Source: Rhodocyclaceae bacterium (GTDB taxonomy: Bacteria > Pseudomonadota > Gammaproteobacteria > Burkholderiales > Rhodocyclaceae). From it: a stretch of 46,611 nt of DNA. Below are positions 7,483-15,533 of the stretch, one piece after another (position 1 is the stretch's first letter; each line of letters opens with the position of its first letter). A model generated the notes under the pieces. That model was not told the DNA's origin, searched no databases, and was given only the letters and a program-made list of their open reading frames with translations. The stretch lies in the NCBI GenBank assembly GCA_020445665.1, contig JAGRGD010000024.1, forward strand, positions 1-46,611, read 5' to 3'. The position numbers and the translations under genes were made by a program.

Positions 7483-8954
7483 GTGCTCGATCCGTTCTTT
7501 CTGCGGTACTGGGGCGCTTCGTCGCGCAAGAGCAGCACCGGGCTGGTGAAGGGGGCGAGGCGTTCGAGGAAGTCGAGGGCCTCGAGCATTGGCGCGTTCT
7601 TGAAGAAGCGCGCGTAGGGTTGCTCCATCCAGATCTGGTCGGCGAAGGCGAACAGCTCGTGGGGCGTATCGCCGACCCCGTCGGCGTTACGGTCGAAGCC
7701 TTGGTAATCGTCCCAGTGGTTGCCGCGCCACAGGCTCTTGGTGGCGCTGCCGGCGCCGCCGACGGCGATCTGGGCGAGGTTGCCGTCGAAGTCGTTGCCG
7801 GTGACCTCGGTGCCGCCGATGTCGGAGGTGAAGGAGATGCCGATGCCGTTGTAGGCGAAGCGGTTGCCGCGCACGATGATCTTGCTGTCCGGCTCGAAGG
7901 GGGAAATGTCCGAGCCGATGCCGACCGCGCAATAGATGATCTCGTTGTTCTCGATGATCACGTCGGAGGCCTCCTTGAGGCCCACCGCCATGCCCGCCGC
8001 GCCGGAGGCGTGGGAGATCAGGTTGTTGCGGATGGTGGAGTAGCCGGCGTACATGACGTACACCCCGACCGAGTTGTCGTAGAAGCGGTTGTCTTCCACC
8101 AGGTTCTCGTTGGCGAACATGAAGTGCAGCGAGTAGCGGCTGCGGCGCGCCTCGTTGCGGGCGAAGACGTTGCGGTTGGAATACCAGGCCACCATGTCGC
8201 GGGCGTCGGCGATGCGGTTGTCGACGATCTGGTTGTCGTGGCTCGACCACAGCCGGATGCTGTCACCGCGCAGGCCCAGGTCGAAGGGCTTGGAGCGGAT
8301 CGAGGCGTGGGCGATCCGGTTGCGCTCGGCGGCCTTGAGGTCGATGCCGAAGAGGCAGTCGTCCACGGTCAGGTGCTCCACCACGTTGTCGTTGCCGCGC
8401 AGGTTGAGGCAGGCGTCGTCCGAGTCGTGGTTGTCGCCCGAGGCGGTGAGGTGCAGACCGCGCAGGGTCGCGCCGTCGGCCTGCAGGGTCATCACCGTGC
8501 CCTTGCCGCCGCCGTCGATGACGACGCCCTCGCCCTCGATCGTGATGCCTTTGTGGATCACGACCGGCCCGGCGTAGCGGCCGGGGGGCGGGGTCAGCGT
8601 GCCGCCCTCGGGGGTGGCGTCCACCAGGATCTGGAACCACGGCAGGTCGGTCCGGTTCGGTGCCTGCGGGCGGGGCACGCGCTGGCGTGCGTCGCCCCAG
8701 GTGTCCGCCGCAGCGCTGGGGGCGGCTTCGCGCCCCATGGTGCTGCCGGGGAAGGCGCTGCGGTCGGCCGTCGGGGCCTCGCCGTTGTCGGCGGTGTTCG
8801 GCAGGTGGAGCGGCGCGTCGTCCTTCGGCGTGATGTCCATGCCGCTCTCCTGCAACATCTTCAGCACGCCGTCGAGGTCGGCCCGGGCGGTCATCGGGAG
8901 GAGGGGGACGATCGCCAGCGCCAGGCGCGCGGCGATGCGCCGGGGCGATGTCAC
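7479..8954 (-). CDS. nosD: NosD, periplasmic beta-helix protein for CuZ assembly
   Basis: The 491-residue product has a signal peptide (ALAIVPLLPMTARA, cleavage near residue 25) and a right-handed beta-helix of NosD/CASH repeats, seen as many N-D/N-V/N-R turns (RGNDNVVEHLTVDDCLFGID, NRIADARDM, NENLVEDNRFYDNSVGVYVM, SDVIIENNEIIYC). NosD works with NosFY to build the CuZ cluster of N2O reductase. Residues about 27-105, between the signal and the helix, are a low-complexity Pro/Ala/Asp-rich extension, making the protein longer than common NosD (about 410-440). The start is GTG 8954, overlapping the nosB stop (GTGA). Confidence 0.93.
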   Translation of the reverse strand: MTSPRRIAARLALAIVPLLPMTARADLDGVLKMLQESGMDITPKDDAPLHLPNTADNGEAPTADRSAFPGSTMGREAAPSAAADTWGDARQRVPRPQAPNRTDLPWFQILVDATPEGGTLTPPPGRYAGPVVIHKGITIEGEGVVIDGGGKGTVMTLQADGATLRGLHLTASGDNHDSDDACLNLRGNDNVVEHLTVDDCLFGIDLKAAERNRIAHASIRSKPFDLGLRGDSIRLWSSHDNQIVDNRIADARDMVAWYSNRNVFARNEARRSRYSLHFMFANENLVEDNRFYDNSVGVYVMYAGYSTIRNNLISHASGAAGMAVGLKEASDVIIENNEIIYCAVGIGSDISPFEPDSKIIVRGNRFAYNGIGISFTSDIGGTEVTGNDFDGNLAQIAVGGAGSATKSLWRGNHWDDYQGFDRNADGVGDTPHELFAFADQIWMEQPYARFFKNAPMLEALDFLERLAPFTSPVLLLRDEAPQYRRKNGSST

Positions 8955-9964
8955 TCGGCCGTCCCTTCCCGCATCTGCTTGCGGCGGATGAGCAGGGCCA
9001 GGAGCAGGCTCAGCATCGTCAGCACCACCAGCAGGTAGCCCCAGTAGGGGTAGGAGTAGGTGGAGAACTGGGCCACCTTACCCTCGCCGAACACGGTGGG
9101 CATGAAGGGCTTGACCGTGAAGGCGCCCCAGGGGTGCAGGTTGTGGCCGAAGAACCACAGCCAGCCGGCGTAGTCGAGGACGAAGTAGATCGGCAGCAGG
9201 GCTGGCACCAGGGCCAGCAGCAGGGAGAACTTCGGCAGCTTCGCGACCCCCGCGAGCACGACGCCCATCGCAAGGACCAGCGCCACGACGACGCCGGTGG
9301 TGACGGTCCGCAGGGTGTCGCCCCAGGCGCTGATGCGCTCGGGCTCGCGGAAGAACGCGCCGGCAGCGGTCTTGTAACCCTCGACGAAGGCGTCGAGGCT
9401 GCCCATGACGTAGAGCTCTCCTACCATCCACGCGGTCACGATCGCGAAGCCCGCGCCGAGCACCTTCAGGCGCAGGGTCCGTCGGGTGGTCAGGAAGCCG
9501 AGCAGGAGCACCGAGAAGAAGCCGAACACGTAGCGCGACACCTGCCGCTCGACGGGTGCGCCGATGCCGATCGGGTGCATGCCCACGTAGTGGTTGATGG
9601 TGTTCATCTCATGCACGCAGTCGAGCGCCTCGGCCTTGCCCTCGCTGATCTGCTGCTGCTTCTTGGCGGCCAGCACCGGGTTGTAGCGCTCGGTCTGGGA
9701 GCCCAGGTCTTCCTGCATCGTCTCGTTGGCGAGCTGGCTGGACTTGGGCGGCGTGCTGCAGCCGTTATGCACGCCGGTGAAATGGAAGTGGATCCGGATG
9801 CCGTCGGGGAAGGCGTCCTTGGGGTAGTTCGGTGCGGTCAGCGACACCCACCAGGCGGGCGTGAAGTAGGCGGCGACCATCAGCACCAGTGCCAGTACGG
9901 TCAGCAGCTGGACGAGTCGGGTCTGCTTCGTTGCGCTGGCGGTCTCGGGTGTCGGGGCTTGCAT
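8951..9964 (-). CDS. nosB: NosB-like integral membrane protein of clade II nos clusters
   Basis: The 337-residue protein has a TM helix at about residues 19-36 (VQLLTVLALVLMVAAYFTPAWW). A large periplasmic loop follows (about 37-150, with HFHFTGVHNGC and a second Cys in LDCVHEM), and then about five more helices. It lies downstream of nosZ and the cytochromes and overlaps nosD by four bases, the position of NosB in clade II clusters such as those of Wolinella and Dechloromonas. NosB has been shown to matter for N2O respiration in Wolinella, but its biochemical role is unknown. ATG 9964 has AGGACGG upstream; the frame stays open to 10051 but that leader is Pro-rich and unlikely. Confidence 0.7.
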   Translation of the reverse strand: MQAPTPETASATKQTRLVQLLTVLALVLMVAAYFTPAWWVSLTAPNYPKDAFPDGIRIHFHFTGVHNGCSTPPKSSQLANETMQEDLGSQTERYNPVLAAKKQQQISEGKAEALDCVHEMNTINHYVGMHPIGIGAPVERQVSRYVFGFFSVLLLGFLTTRRTLRLKVLGAGFAIVTAWMVGELYVMGSLDAFVEGYKTAAGAFFREPERISAWGDTLRTVTTGVVVALVLAMGVVLAGVAKLPKFSLLLALVPALLPIYFVLDYAGWLWFFGHNLHPWGAFTVKPFMPTVFGEGKVAQFSTYSYPYWGYLLVVLTMLSLLLALLIRRKQMREGTAE

Positions 9965-10081
9965 CGTCGTTCCGTCCTGTCGGTCTGGGCTCGGAGGTGA
10001 CCCGGCGACAAGGGGATGAGCCGCCGGGTCAGGGGGTGCGGGGCCCGCCAAGGGGGGGAGGCCCCGCGGGGAACCGCGGTG
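9965..10081 (-). other. Non-coding spacer with GC-rich stem-loop between dihaem cytochrome and nosB
   Basis: The 117-base spacer holds an inverted repeat with arms GCGGGGCC (10038-10045) and GGCCCCGC (10060-10067), plus two CCGCGG words at 10065-10080. On the minus strand no run of T follows, so it is not a clear intrinsic terminator. It could stabilise the upstream mRNA or damp read-through into nosB. Confidence 0.4.
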
Positions 10082-10795
10082 TCAGTCCTGGCACATCTGG
10101 CCGGGCATCTTGAGGCTGGCCTGATAGGCGGAGATCGCCACCAGTTGCTGGTCCGTATAGGGCTTGATCACCTTGACCATGTCCGGGTTGGCGTTGCGGC
10201 GCTTGCCGTCGCGGATCTCAGTCATCTGGCGCAGCAGGTACTTGTAGTGCTGGCCGGCGATCACCGGATAGAACTTGTCCTTGTCACCTTCGCCGTTGGC
10301 GCCGTGGCACTCCTGGCACTGCTTCTGGTAGAGGTCGCGGCCCAGCGCGATCTGGATCATCTTGTCGGCGTCGTCGTACTGGCCGTGCTGGTTCGGGATG
10401 CACAGGCTCTCGATGTAGGCGGCGACGTCGGCCAGCTCCTGGGGATCGATCAGGGTGGCGGCGAACGGGTACATGGTGGGGTTGTCGCGCAGGCCGGCGC
10501 GGATGTCGGCTATCTGCTTGATCAGCACCGTGGTGTGCTGGCCGGCGAGTTGCGGGAAGGTGCCGTCCGGGCGGCCGGCGCCGGAGGGCAGGTGGCAGGC
10601 GCCGCACACCTCGTAGGCCTCCTCGCCGTTCTCGAGGTTGCCGGTCAGCTTCAGGGCTTCGATCTTCTCGCCTTCCTGGGCATTCCATTTGTAGCCTTCT
10701 GCTTCGATGCCTTCGGACTTTGGCGCCGGCTTGCCGGCGGTGGCGGGCCCGATGGCAAGCAGGGCCAGGGCGGCGGCGATCAGTAGCTGTTTCAT
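10082..10795 (-). CDS. Dihaem cytochrome c (c4-like), probable electron donor for NosZ
   Basis: The 237-residue product has a signal peptide (MKQLLIAAALALLAIGPATA) and two c-type haem sites, CGACH and CQECH, each in a class I domain with downstream Met candidates (PTMYPFAATL and NPDMVKVIKPYTDQQL). The paired-domain layout and QLAGQHTTVL/VIAGQHYKYL repeats are those of cytochrome c4. In clade II clusters, c-type cytochromes encoded next to nosZ are thought to carry electrons to its CuA site. ATG 10795 follows a GGGGGATG site. Its own FNR-type promoter lies just upstream (10860-10873), so expression need not depend on nosZ. The C terminus carries an extra Cys (MCQD). Confidence 0.88.
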   Translation of the reverse strand: MKQLLIAAALALLAIGPATAGKPAPKSEGIEAEGYKWNAQEGEKIEALKLTGNLENGEEAYEVCGACHLPSGAGRPDGTFPQLAGQHTTVLIKQIADIRAGLRDNPTMYPFAATLIDPQELADVAAYIESLCIPNQHGQYDDADKMIQIALGRDLYQKQCQECHGANGEGDKDKFYPVIAGQHYKYLLRQMTEIRDGKRRNANPDMVKVIKPYTDQQLVAISAYQASLKMPGQMCQD

Positions 10796-10831
10796 CGTTT
10801 CATCCCCCATGGGTCAGAATCAGTTGTTGCT

Positions 10832-10873
10832 AATTTAGCGGTGGGTGGCCGGGCTGCCCTTGACTGCCATCAA
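10832..10873 (-). promoter_or_regulatory. FNR/DNR-type promoter for the dihaem cytochrome-nosB-D-G-H genes
   Basis: TTGACTGCCATCAA at 10860-10873 is an exact TTGA-N6-TCAA match. On the minus strand a -10-like TAAATT lies at 10837-10832, its centre 32 bases from the box centre. That is the spacing of a class II FNR promoter (box at -41.5), which predicts a transcript start near 10825, about 30 bases before the ATG at 10795. Confidence 0.75.
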
Positions 10874-10891
10874 GGGCGCCCGGAGATCACG

Positions 10892-11203
10892 TCAGGGCGC
10901 GAGGGTGGCGATGTACTCGGCCAGCACCTTGATCTCGTCGTCGGAGACAAGGTGCATCACACCCTTCATGGCGGCGGTGTTGGCGTTGTTGCGGGCGCCG
11001 CTCTTGATGTCGAGCATCTGGCGCTCGAGATAGGCCGCGTTCTGGCCAGCGATCTTGGGGTAGTCCGGCATCAGCGGCTTGTTGCCCTGGGGGCCGTGAC
11101 AGGCATTGCAGGTCTTCTCCTTGTAGAGCGCAGCGCCATCCGCGGCGACCGCGGGCAAGGCGACCAGCGAGGCCACGAGGGCCAAAGAGACTACTTTCAT
11201 CAT
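10892..11203 (-). CDS. Monohaem cytochrome c, probable electron carrier to NosZ
   Basis: The 103-residue product has a signal peptide (MKVVSLALVASLVALPAVAA) and one haem site, CNACHG, with Met candidates in AAMKGVMHLVSDDEI near the C terminus. It is a short class I cytochrome c resembling the NosC-type cytochromes of clade II clusters. Two adjacent ATG codons (11203 and 11200) are possible; the first has GGGA about nine bases upstream. It follows a terminator after nosZ, so it is probably expressed by read-through from the nosZ promoter at a lower level than nosZ. Confidence 0.85.
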   Translation of the reverse strand: MMKVVSLALVASLVALPAVAADGAALYKEKTCNACHGPQGNKPLMPDYPKIAGQNAAYLERQMLDIKSGARNNANTAAMKGVMHLVSDDEIKVLAEYIATLAP

Positions 11204-11219
11204 GGTTATTCCCGTCCCT

Positions 11220-11251
11220 AAAAAAAGCGGGGAGCACGCCATGCGCTCCCC
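11220..11251 (-). terminator. Intrinsic terminator downstream of nosZ
   Basis: On the minus strand the sequence forms a stem GGGGAGC/GCTCCCC (11251-11245 and 11235-11229) with a nine-base loop, followed within two bases by seven T (11226-11220). It lies 34 bases after the nosZ stop and before the cytochrome start at 11203. Confidence 0.8.
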
Positions 11252-11284
11252 CGAAAAGCACACCTGTTTTCAAACAATCCCGCG

Positions 11285-13579
11285 TTACTTGATCGGCTTG
11301 GCGCCGTTCTGCTCGAGATAGGTCTTGGCGCGCAGGCCGAGGTCGGCGGCCTTCACCTGGTACTGCCAGACCTGCTCGGCCCACAGGTTCGCCTGCTCCC
11401 AATCCTGCTTGGCCGCGGCCGCGTCGGACTTGGCCTTGGCTTCCTTGGTGCGGTTGAGCTGGTCGACCGCGTCGTCCATCATCGCGACCACATCCGGGAA
11501 GTCCTTGTAGTTGACCCCGACGATGTAGCCGACGACCGAGTCGATCACCGCCTGGGTGTCGGCCACCTTCTTGAGGGTCTTCTTGTAGTCGTCCTCGGTG
11601 TAGTCCGATGCGGCGAGCGATCCACCCTTGGCCACGTAGCCCTTCGGCTTGACCAGCAGGTAGCCCTGCATCTCGAGGTGCAGTGCCGAGCAGAATTCCG
11701 TGCAGTAGTACGGATAGACGCCTTCCTTGTCGGCCGTGAACTTCACCGACACGGTCTTGCCCGGCTCGATCGAGGCATGGGTGTTGAAGGTGGAGACGGT
11801 GAAGCCGTGGGTCTCGTCCTGGGCCCGCTCGAGGTTGGTCAGGTAGATCGTGACCTCGTCGCCCTTCTCGACCTCGATGGTCTCCGGCGTGATGTGCGAG
11901 CGGATCAGCGTCGCGTACACCTTCACCTGGTTGCCGTCACGCTCGATCCGCTCCTGGCCGGCGCGGGTCTTGCCCTCGTGCACCGAGTCGGTACGGCTGT
12001 TGGTGCCGACCTTGTAGCGGACGGCCGGCTTCAGCTTGTCGGCCGAGATGCCCACCGCGTAGTGCGGCTCGCCCAGCGGCAGCGGCATGTCGTAGAGCAG
12101 CTGCATCTTGTCGTTGCTGATGTCGATGAGCTGGTGGTTCTGCGGATGCAGCGGGCCGACCGGGTTGAAACGGTCGATGGACAGCTTGTTGAGCGCGATC
12201 AGGTACTTGCCCTGCGGATTGACCGAATCGCCTTCCATCGAGAAGAGGTGGCCGATGTTGTAATGCACCGACAGCTTGTCGAGCACCTTGCCTTCGCAGA
12301 AGTCCCACTTGGCGACCTGCGAATCCACGTACAGCGAGGTGTAGGCCACGCATTTCTTCGAGTCGTACTGGGTGTGCAAGGGGCCGAGGCCGAGCTCCAC
12401 CTGGGTGTGCAGCGAGTCCTTCATCGACAGCACCGGGATGCCGTACGGGTCCTTCGACTCGTACTTGCCGGCCTTGATCAGGCCCATGATCTTCTCGAAG
12501 CTGTACACCGAGACGTGGGTGTCGAGCTTGCCGGAGACGATCATGAACTTGCCGTCCGGGGTCACGTCGACGCCGTGGGGCGACTTGGGCTCCGGGATCA
12601 GGAACAGGATGCCTTCCTTGACCGCGGTGTCGATGGTGATCAGGTTGTGACCGTTCACCTGCGTCGCCTTGCCGGCCTTGACCAGCTCGGCGGCCTTCTT
12701 CCAGTTGATCATCTGCATGTAGTCGGTGTCCTTGGCGGAGCAACCGGCTTCATACGGCGGACGACCCTTCTCGATGCCGCCCACATAGCGCTCGGAGCAG
12801 AATGAGTTGGTGAAGCTCCAGCCATCCGACGGGCCCTTGCCCGCGTCGGACAGATCCTGGGAGTAGGGGGGCAGCTCGACCGAGAAGGACTCCTCGGGCT
12901 TGATGCGGCCTTCCTGGCGATCGAACTTCCAGTAGGTCACGCCGCCGCGGTAGCTCTCGTTGAACTCCTCGAGGGGGACGAACTTCTGGTTGGCCAGCGG
13001 GGCCGGGTACTGGGCCGCCTCGATCACATAGTCGGCGTTCGGCGTCACGAAGGCGCCGCCGTGCTCGGACTTGTAGATCGGGTTCACGACGATCTGCTTG
13101 GTCTCGAAGTCACGCAGGTCCACCACCGCCAGGCGGGGGTTGGCCTTGTCGTTGATGAACAGGAACTGGCCGTCGTACTGGCCCTCCGTCTCGGAGATGG
13201 CCGGGTGGTGGGTGTCGCCCCAGGTGATGTCCTTGCCGTCGATCCGGCCCTGGGCCAGCACCGCCTTGGACTCCTCGTCGAAGCCGTAGCCCTGCCAGGG
13301 CTCCGGCGTGAACACCGCCAGATACTTCAGGATGCGCATCGACGGCACCCCGTAAACGATGATCTGGCCGCTCTGGCCGCCCGAGCTGAAGGCGATGAAC
13401 TCGTCGCGCTTGCCCGACGGGGTATAGGTCTTGGCAGCCGCCAGCAGATCCTGCTGCGACAGGTTGCGGCGCTTCATCACATCCTGCAGCGACTCGGCTG
13501 CGAAGGCCGACGAGGTGACGGCGAGTCCGAGACCCGCCGCAAGCACCGCGCCGGTGACCTGCTTCAACTTGGTTTTCAT
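11285..13579 (-). CDS. nosZ: NosZ, clade II (Sec-exported) nitrous oxide reductase
   Basis: The 764-residue periplasmic enzyme reduces N2O to N2. Its N terminus is a Sec signal (KQVTGAVLAAGLGLAVTSSAFA) with no twin arginine, the mark of clade II NosZ. The beta-propeller carries CuZ histidines in GDTHHP (H124, H125), SEHGG (H173), SPHGVDVTPDGK, GLGPLHTQYD, NIGHLFSMEGD, GPLHPQNHQ and GEPHYAVG. The C-terminal cupredoxin has the CuA motif CTEFCSALHLEM (about residues 626-637). About 120 residues of helical sequence follow, rich in Ala/Lys/Gln, with no CXXCH, so this is not the haem-fused form. ATG 13579 has GGGAG upstream; an in-frame ATG at 13594 overlaps that site and is less likely. A terminator follows directly. 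Confidence 0.97.
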   Translation of the reverse strand: MKTKLKQVTGAVLAAGLGLAVTSSAFAAESLQDVMKRRNLSQQDLLAAAKTYTPSGKRDEFIAFSSGGQSGQIIVYGVPSMRILKYLAVFTPEPWQGYGFDEESKAVLAQGRIDGKDITWGDTHHPAISETEGQYDGQFLFINDKANPRLAVVDLRDFETKQIVVNPIYKSEHGGAFVTPNADYVIEAAQYPAPLANQKFVPLEEFNESYRGGVTYWKFDRQEGRIKPEESFSVELPPYSQDLSDAGKGPSDGWSFTNSFCSERYVGGIEKGRPPYEAGCSAKDTDYMQMINWKKAAELVKAGKATQVNGHNLITIDTAVKEGILFLIPEPKSPHGVDVTPDGKFMIVSGKLDTHVSVYSFEKIMGLIKAGKYESKDPYGIPVLSMKDSLHTQVELGLGPLHTQYDSKKCVAYTSLYVDSQVAKWDFCEGKVLDKLSVHYNIGHLFSMEGDSVNPQGKYLIALNKLSIDRFNPVGPLHPQNHQLIDISNDKMQLLYDMPLPLGEPHYAVGISADKLKPAVRYKVGTNSRTDSVHEGKTRAGQERIERDGNQVKVYATLIRSHITPETIEVEKGDEVTIYLTNLERAQDETHGFTVSTFNTHASIEPGKTVSVKFTADKEGVYPYYCTEFCSALHLEMQGYLLVKPKGYVAKGGSLAASDYTEDDYKKTLKKVADTQAVIDSVVGYIVGVNYKDFPDVVAMMDDAVDQLNRTKEAKAKSDAAAAKQDWEQANLWAEQVWQYQVKAADLGLRAKTYLEQNGAKPIK

Positions 13580-13693
13580 CTGAGGTTCTCCCATGTGCTT
13601 GAGCCAGGCTCTGGATCATTGCCGTGCTGCATCTGCCCCTCGGGACACACGACAACTCGCCGAGCATGTTCCTCGCCGGCTCCTCAAAAAGAC

Positions 13694-13707
13694 TTGACTC
13701 GAGTCAA
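13694..13707. promoter_or_regulatory. FNR/DNR-type box between nosZ and the copper-chaperone genes
   Basis: TTGACTCGAGTCAA is a perfect 14-base palindrome matching TTGA-N6-TCAA. It lies 114 bases before the nosZ ATG and 101 bases before the divergent gene at 13809. Class II spacing would place minus-strand transcription near 13659 and plus-strand transcription near 13742. The -10 candidates are weak: GAACAT at 13671-13666 (minus) and TACGCT at 13731-13736 (plus). The site could serve both directions. Confidence 0.75.
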
Positions 13708-13808
13708 TTCGGCCACCGGGGTGGCACGCGTACGCTCTGGTCATCGTGTTTCGGCAACCTGGCGCGGCTTGCGATGTGGGTCATCGCGGCGTCGCGCGCT
13801 CGACATCC

Positions 13809-14306
13809 ATGACCGTTCTCAGCTGTCCGCCGCTGGCCTTCGGACCCTCCCGGTGGGTCCGCATCGTGGTCGCCCTGACCGCGCTCTGCGTTGTCCTGAC
13901 CGTGGGATGGATCTGGGCGGCCCGGCCCCTGCCGGAGGTGGTGTTGCCGACTTCGAACTGCGATCTCAACCTGGGGCCGTGCAACGAACGCCTCCCCGGC
14001 GGGGGTGAGCTGCGCTTCGAGATCGGGCCGCGTCCGATCGCCGCGGCCGCTCCCCTGGCCCTGCATCTGCGAGTCAGCGAAGGCGGCGTGCGCGACGTGT
14101 CGGTGGACCTCAACGGGGCGGTGATGAAGATGGTCCCCAATCGGGTGCCGCTCGCAGCGACCGGTGCGCTGACCTTCGCCGGTGAGGCGGCCCTGTCCCT
14201 GTGCGTGAGCGGCGACATGCTGTGGGAAGCGCGGGTCGAGTTCGTGCGGGACGGCACGCGCTATGTCCGGCCCTTCCTGTTCACCAGCCAGACCCCGGGC
14301 ACCTGA
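13809..14306 (+). CDS. Membrane-anchored periplasmic protein of unknown function, next to copper chaperone
   Basis: The 165-residue product has one membrane segment (VRIVVALTALCVVLTVGWIWAA, about residues 17-38) with the rest outside the cytoplasm. The outer part has Cys residues in TSNCDLNLGPCNERLPGG and one in LSLCVSGDMLWEARVEF. It reads as a single beta-rich domain, ending VRPFLFTSQ. I do not recognise the family. It is 24 bases upstream of the PCu(A)C gene and divergent from nosZ across the FNR box, so a part in copper handling or protein maturation for NosZ is likely. The start ATG 13809 was preferred to an open frame back to 13746; no strong ribosome site is visible. Confidence 0.7.
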   Translation: MTVLSCPPLAFGPSRWVRIVVALTALCVVLTVGWIWAARPLPEVVLPTSNCDLNLGPCNERLPGGGELRFEIGPRPIAAAAPLALHLRVSEGGVRDVSVDLNGAVMKMVPNRVPLAATGALTFAGEAALSLCVSGDMLWEARVEFVRDGTRYVRPFLFTSQTPGT

Positions 14307-14330
14307 GGCCCCCATAGGAGTTTCGCCATC

Positions 14331-14819
14331 ATGCCCATCCGCTACCTCGTGATCCGACTGCTCGGCGTGGCCCTTCTCCTCGGCGCCTCCCAGGCCGGTG
14401 CCGGCTCCCTGGAGATCAGCGAGGCCTACGTTCGGGAAATGCCGCCGGTGGCCCGCAATACCGCGGCCTTCATGACCGTGTTGAACACTGGCGACGTCCT
14501 GTTCACGATTGTTGGCGCCCGCAGTGCCGCCGCGGCGAGCGCCGAGTTGCACGATCACCTGCGCGACGGCGAGGTGATGCGCATGCGGCCGGTGGCCGCG
14601 GTGCCCGTCCCGCCCCATGACCGCGTCCGCTTCGAGCCCGGTGGCCTGCATGTGATGCTGATGGATCTGGTCGCCCCGCTGGTGGCGGGGCAGGTCGTGG
14701 AAATCGAGCTTCTGCTTGCCAACGGCACCCGCCTGCCGGTCTCGTTCCCGGTGCGCTCGCTGACTGACGGGCCCGCAGCCTCAACCGGTCACGGGATGCA
14801 TGAGGTCGGCAAGCACTGA
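14331..14819 (+). CDS. PCu(A)C-family periplasmic copper chaperone
   Basis: The 162-residue product has a signal peptide (LGVALLLGASQAGA) followed by a DUF461/PCu(A)C domain: EISEAYVREMPPVARNTAAFMTVLN, AELHDHLRDGEVMRMRPV and GGLHVMLMDL. The conserved copper ligands of the family (H-X-M pattern) are visible as ELHDH, EVMRMR and GGLHVMLM. These proteins carry Cu(I) to the CuA site of oxidases, and NosZ has a CuA site. AGGAG precedes ATG 14331. A short His/Met tail (HGMHEVGKH) may add a weak copper site. Confidence 0.9.
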   Translation: MPIRYLVIRLLGVALLLGASQAGAGSLEISEAYVREMPPVARNTAAFMTVLNTGDVLFTIVGARSAAAASAELHDHLRDGEVMRMRPVAAVPVPPHDRVRFEPGGLHVMLMDLVAPLVAGQVVEIELLLANGTRLPVSFPVRSLTDGPAASTGHGMHEVGKH

Positions 14820-14912
14820 TCTCGCTCACCATCGGCTCCGCCACTCCGGACGATCATGCCTGCTCACGACGACCGGTCCCCCCTGCCTGATTCTCGAACT
14901 GAACATCGGCCG

Positions 14913-15533
14913 ATGAAATCCGCGCGTTATCGACTTGCCCTGTGGCTCGCGATGCCGTCGGTGCGCCTCGGCGCGCTGGCCCCGACGGTGTCTCAGGCCC
15001 TGGCTGCCCGCGCCGGGCCTGCTGCCTTCGACATCTGTGTCAGCGGCGATGCCGGCGGCGTGCCCGGGCAGCCCGCGTCCGGGGCGACTGTCCGGACCCG
15101 CTTGCCCGCTTGAGAACGTCGTGCCGCCGCCCCCTGCATCGGGTGGCCACACGGCTCCCGGCCCCGCGCCCCGCATCGGCGCCAACGACTTCCAGGACGG
15201 CGACGGCGAGGCCGTGCATTCGGCCTGCACCCGCTGGAGCACGAATCCGGCCGTCGGCTGGCGGCGTCCCAACATCGGTCGGCACCGGGGCGCGGCACCA
15301 TCGTCGGCCAGGACATCGGCGACACGGCGGGCTTCGGCGTGTTCTCGCTCAATGCCGGATATCGCCCCCGCAAGGGTGTGACGGTGACGGCGGGCGTGGA
15401 CAACGTATTCGACAGGACCTACGCCGAGCACATCTCCCGCAGCAGCGCTGCGATCCCGGGCTACGAGCAGAGCCTGCGGGTGAACGAGCCGGGGCGGACC
15501 CTGTGGATCAAGCTCCAGCTGGCCCTGGAGTGA
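14913..15533 (+). pseudogene. Remnant of a copper-type TonB-dependent receptor (NosA/OprC-like)
   Basis: An ATG at 14913 opens a signal-peptide-like start (MKSARYRLALWLAM) that hits a stop at 15111-15113 after 66 codons. In another frame, about 15282-15533 encodes the last strands of a TonB-dependent receptor: GRGTIVGQDIGDTAGFGVFS, then LNAGYRPRKGVTVTAGVDNV, FDRTYAEHISRSS and the end RVNEPGRTLWIKLQLALE. Whole receptors have roughly 650-700 residues, so most of the barrel is missing and the frames disagree. The surviving tail resembles copper receptors of the NosA/OprC type, and its place after the copper chaperone fits. The last 26 bases overlap the convergent nitronate monooxygenase. Confidence 0.7.
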
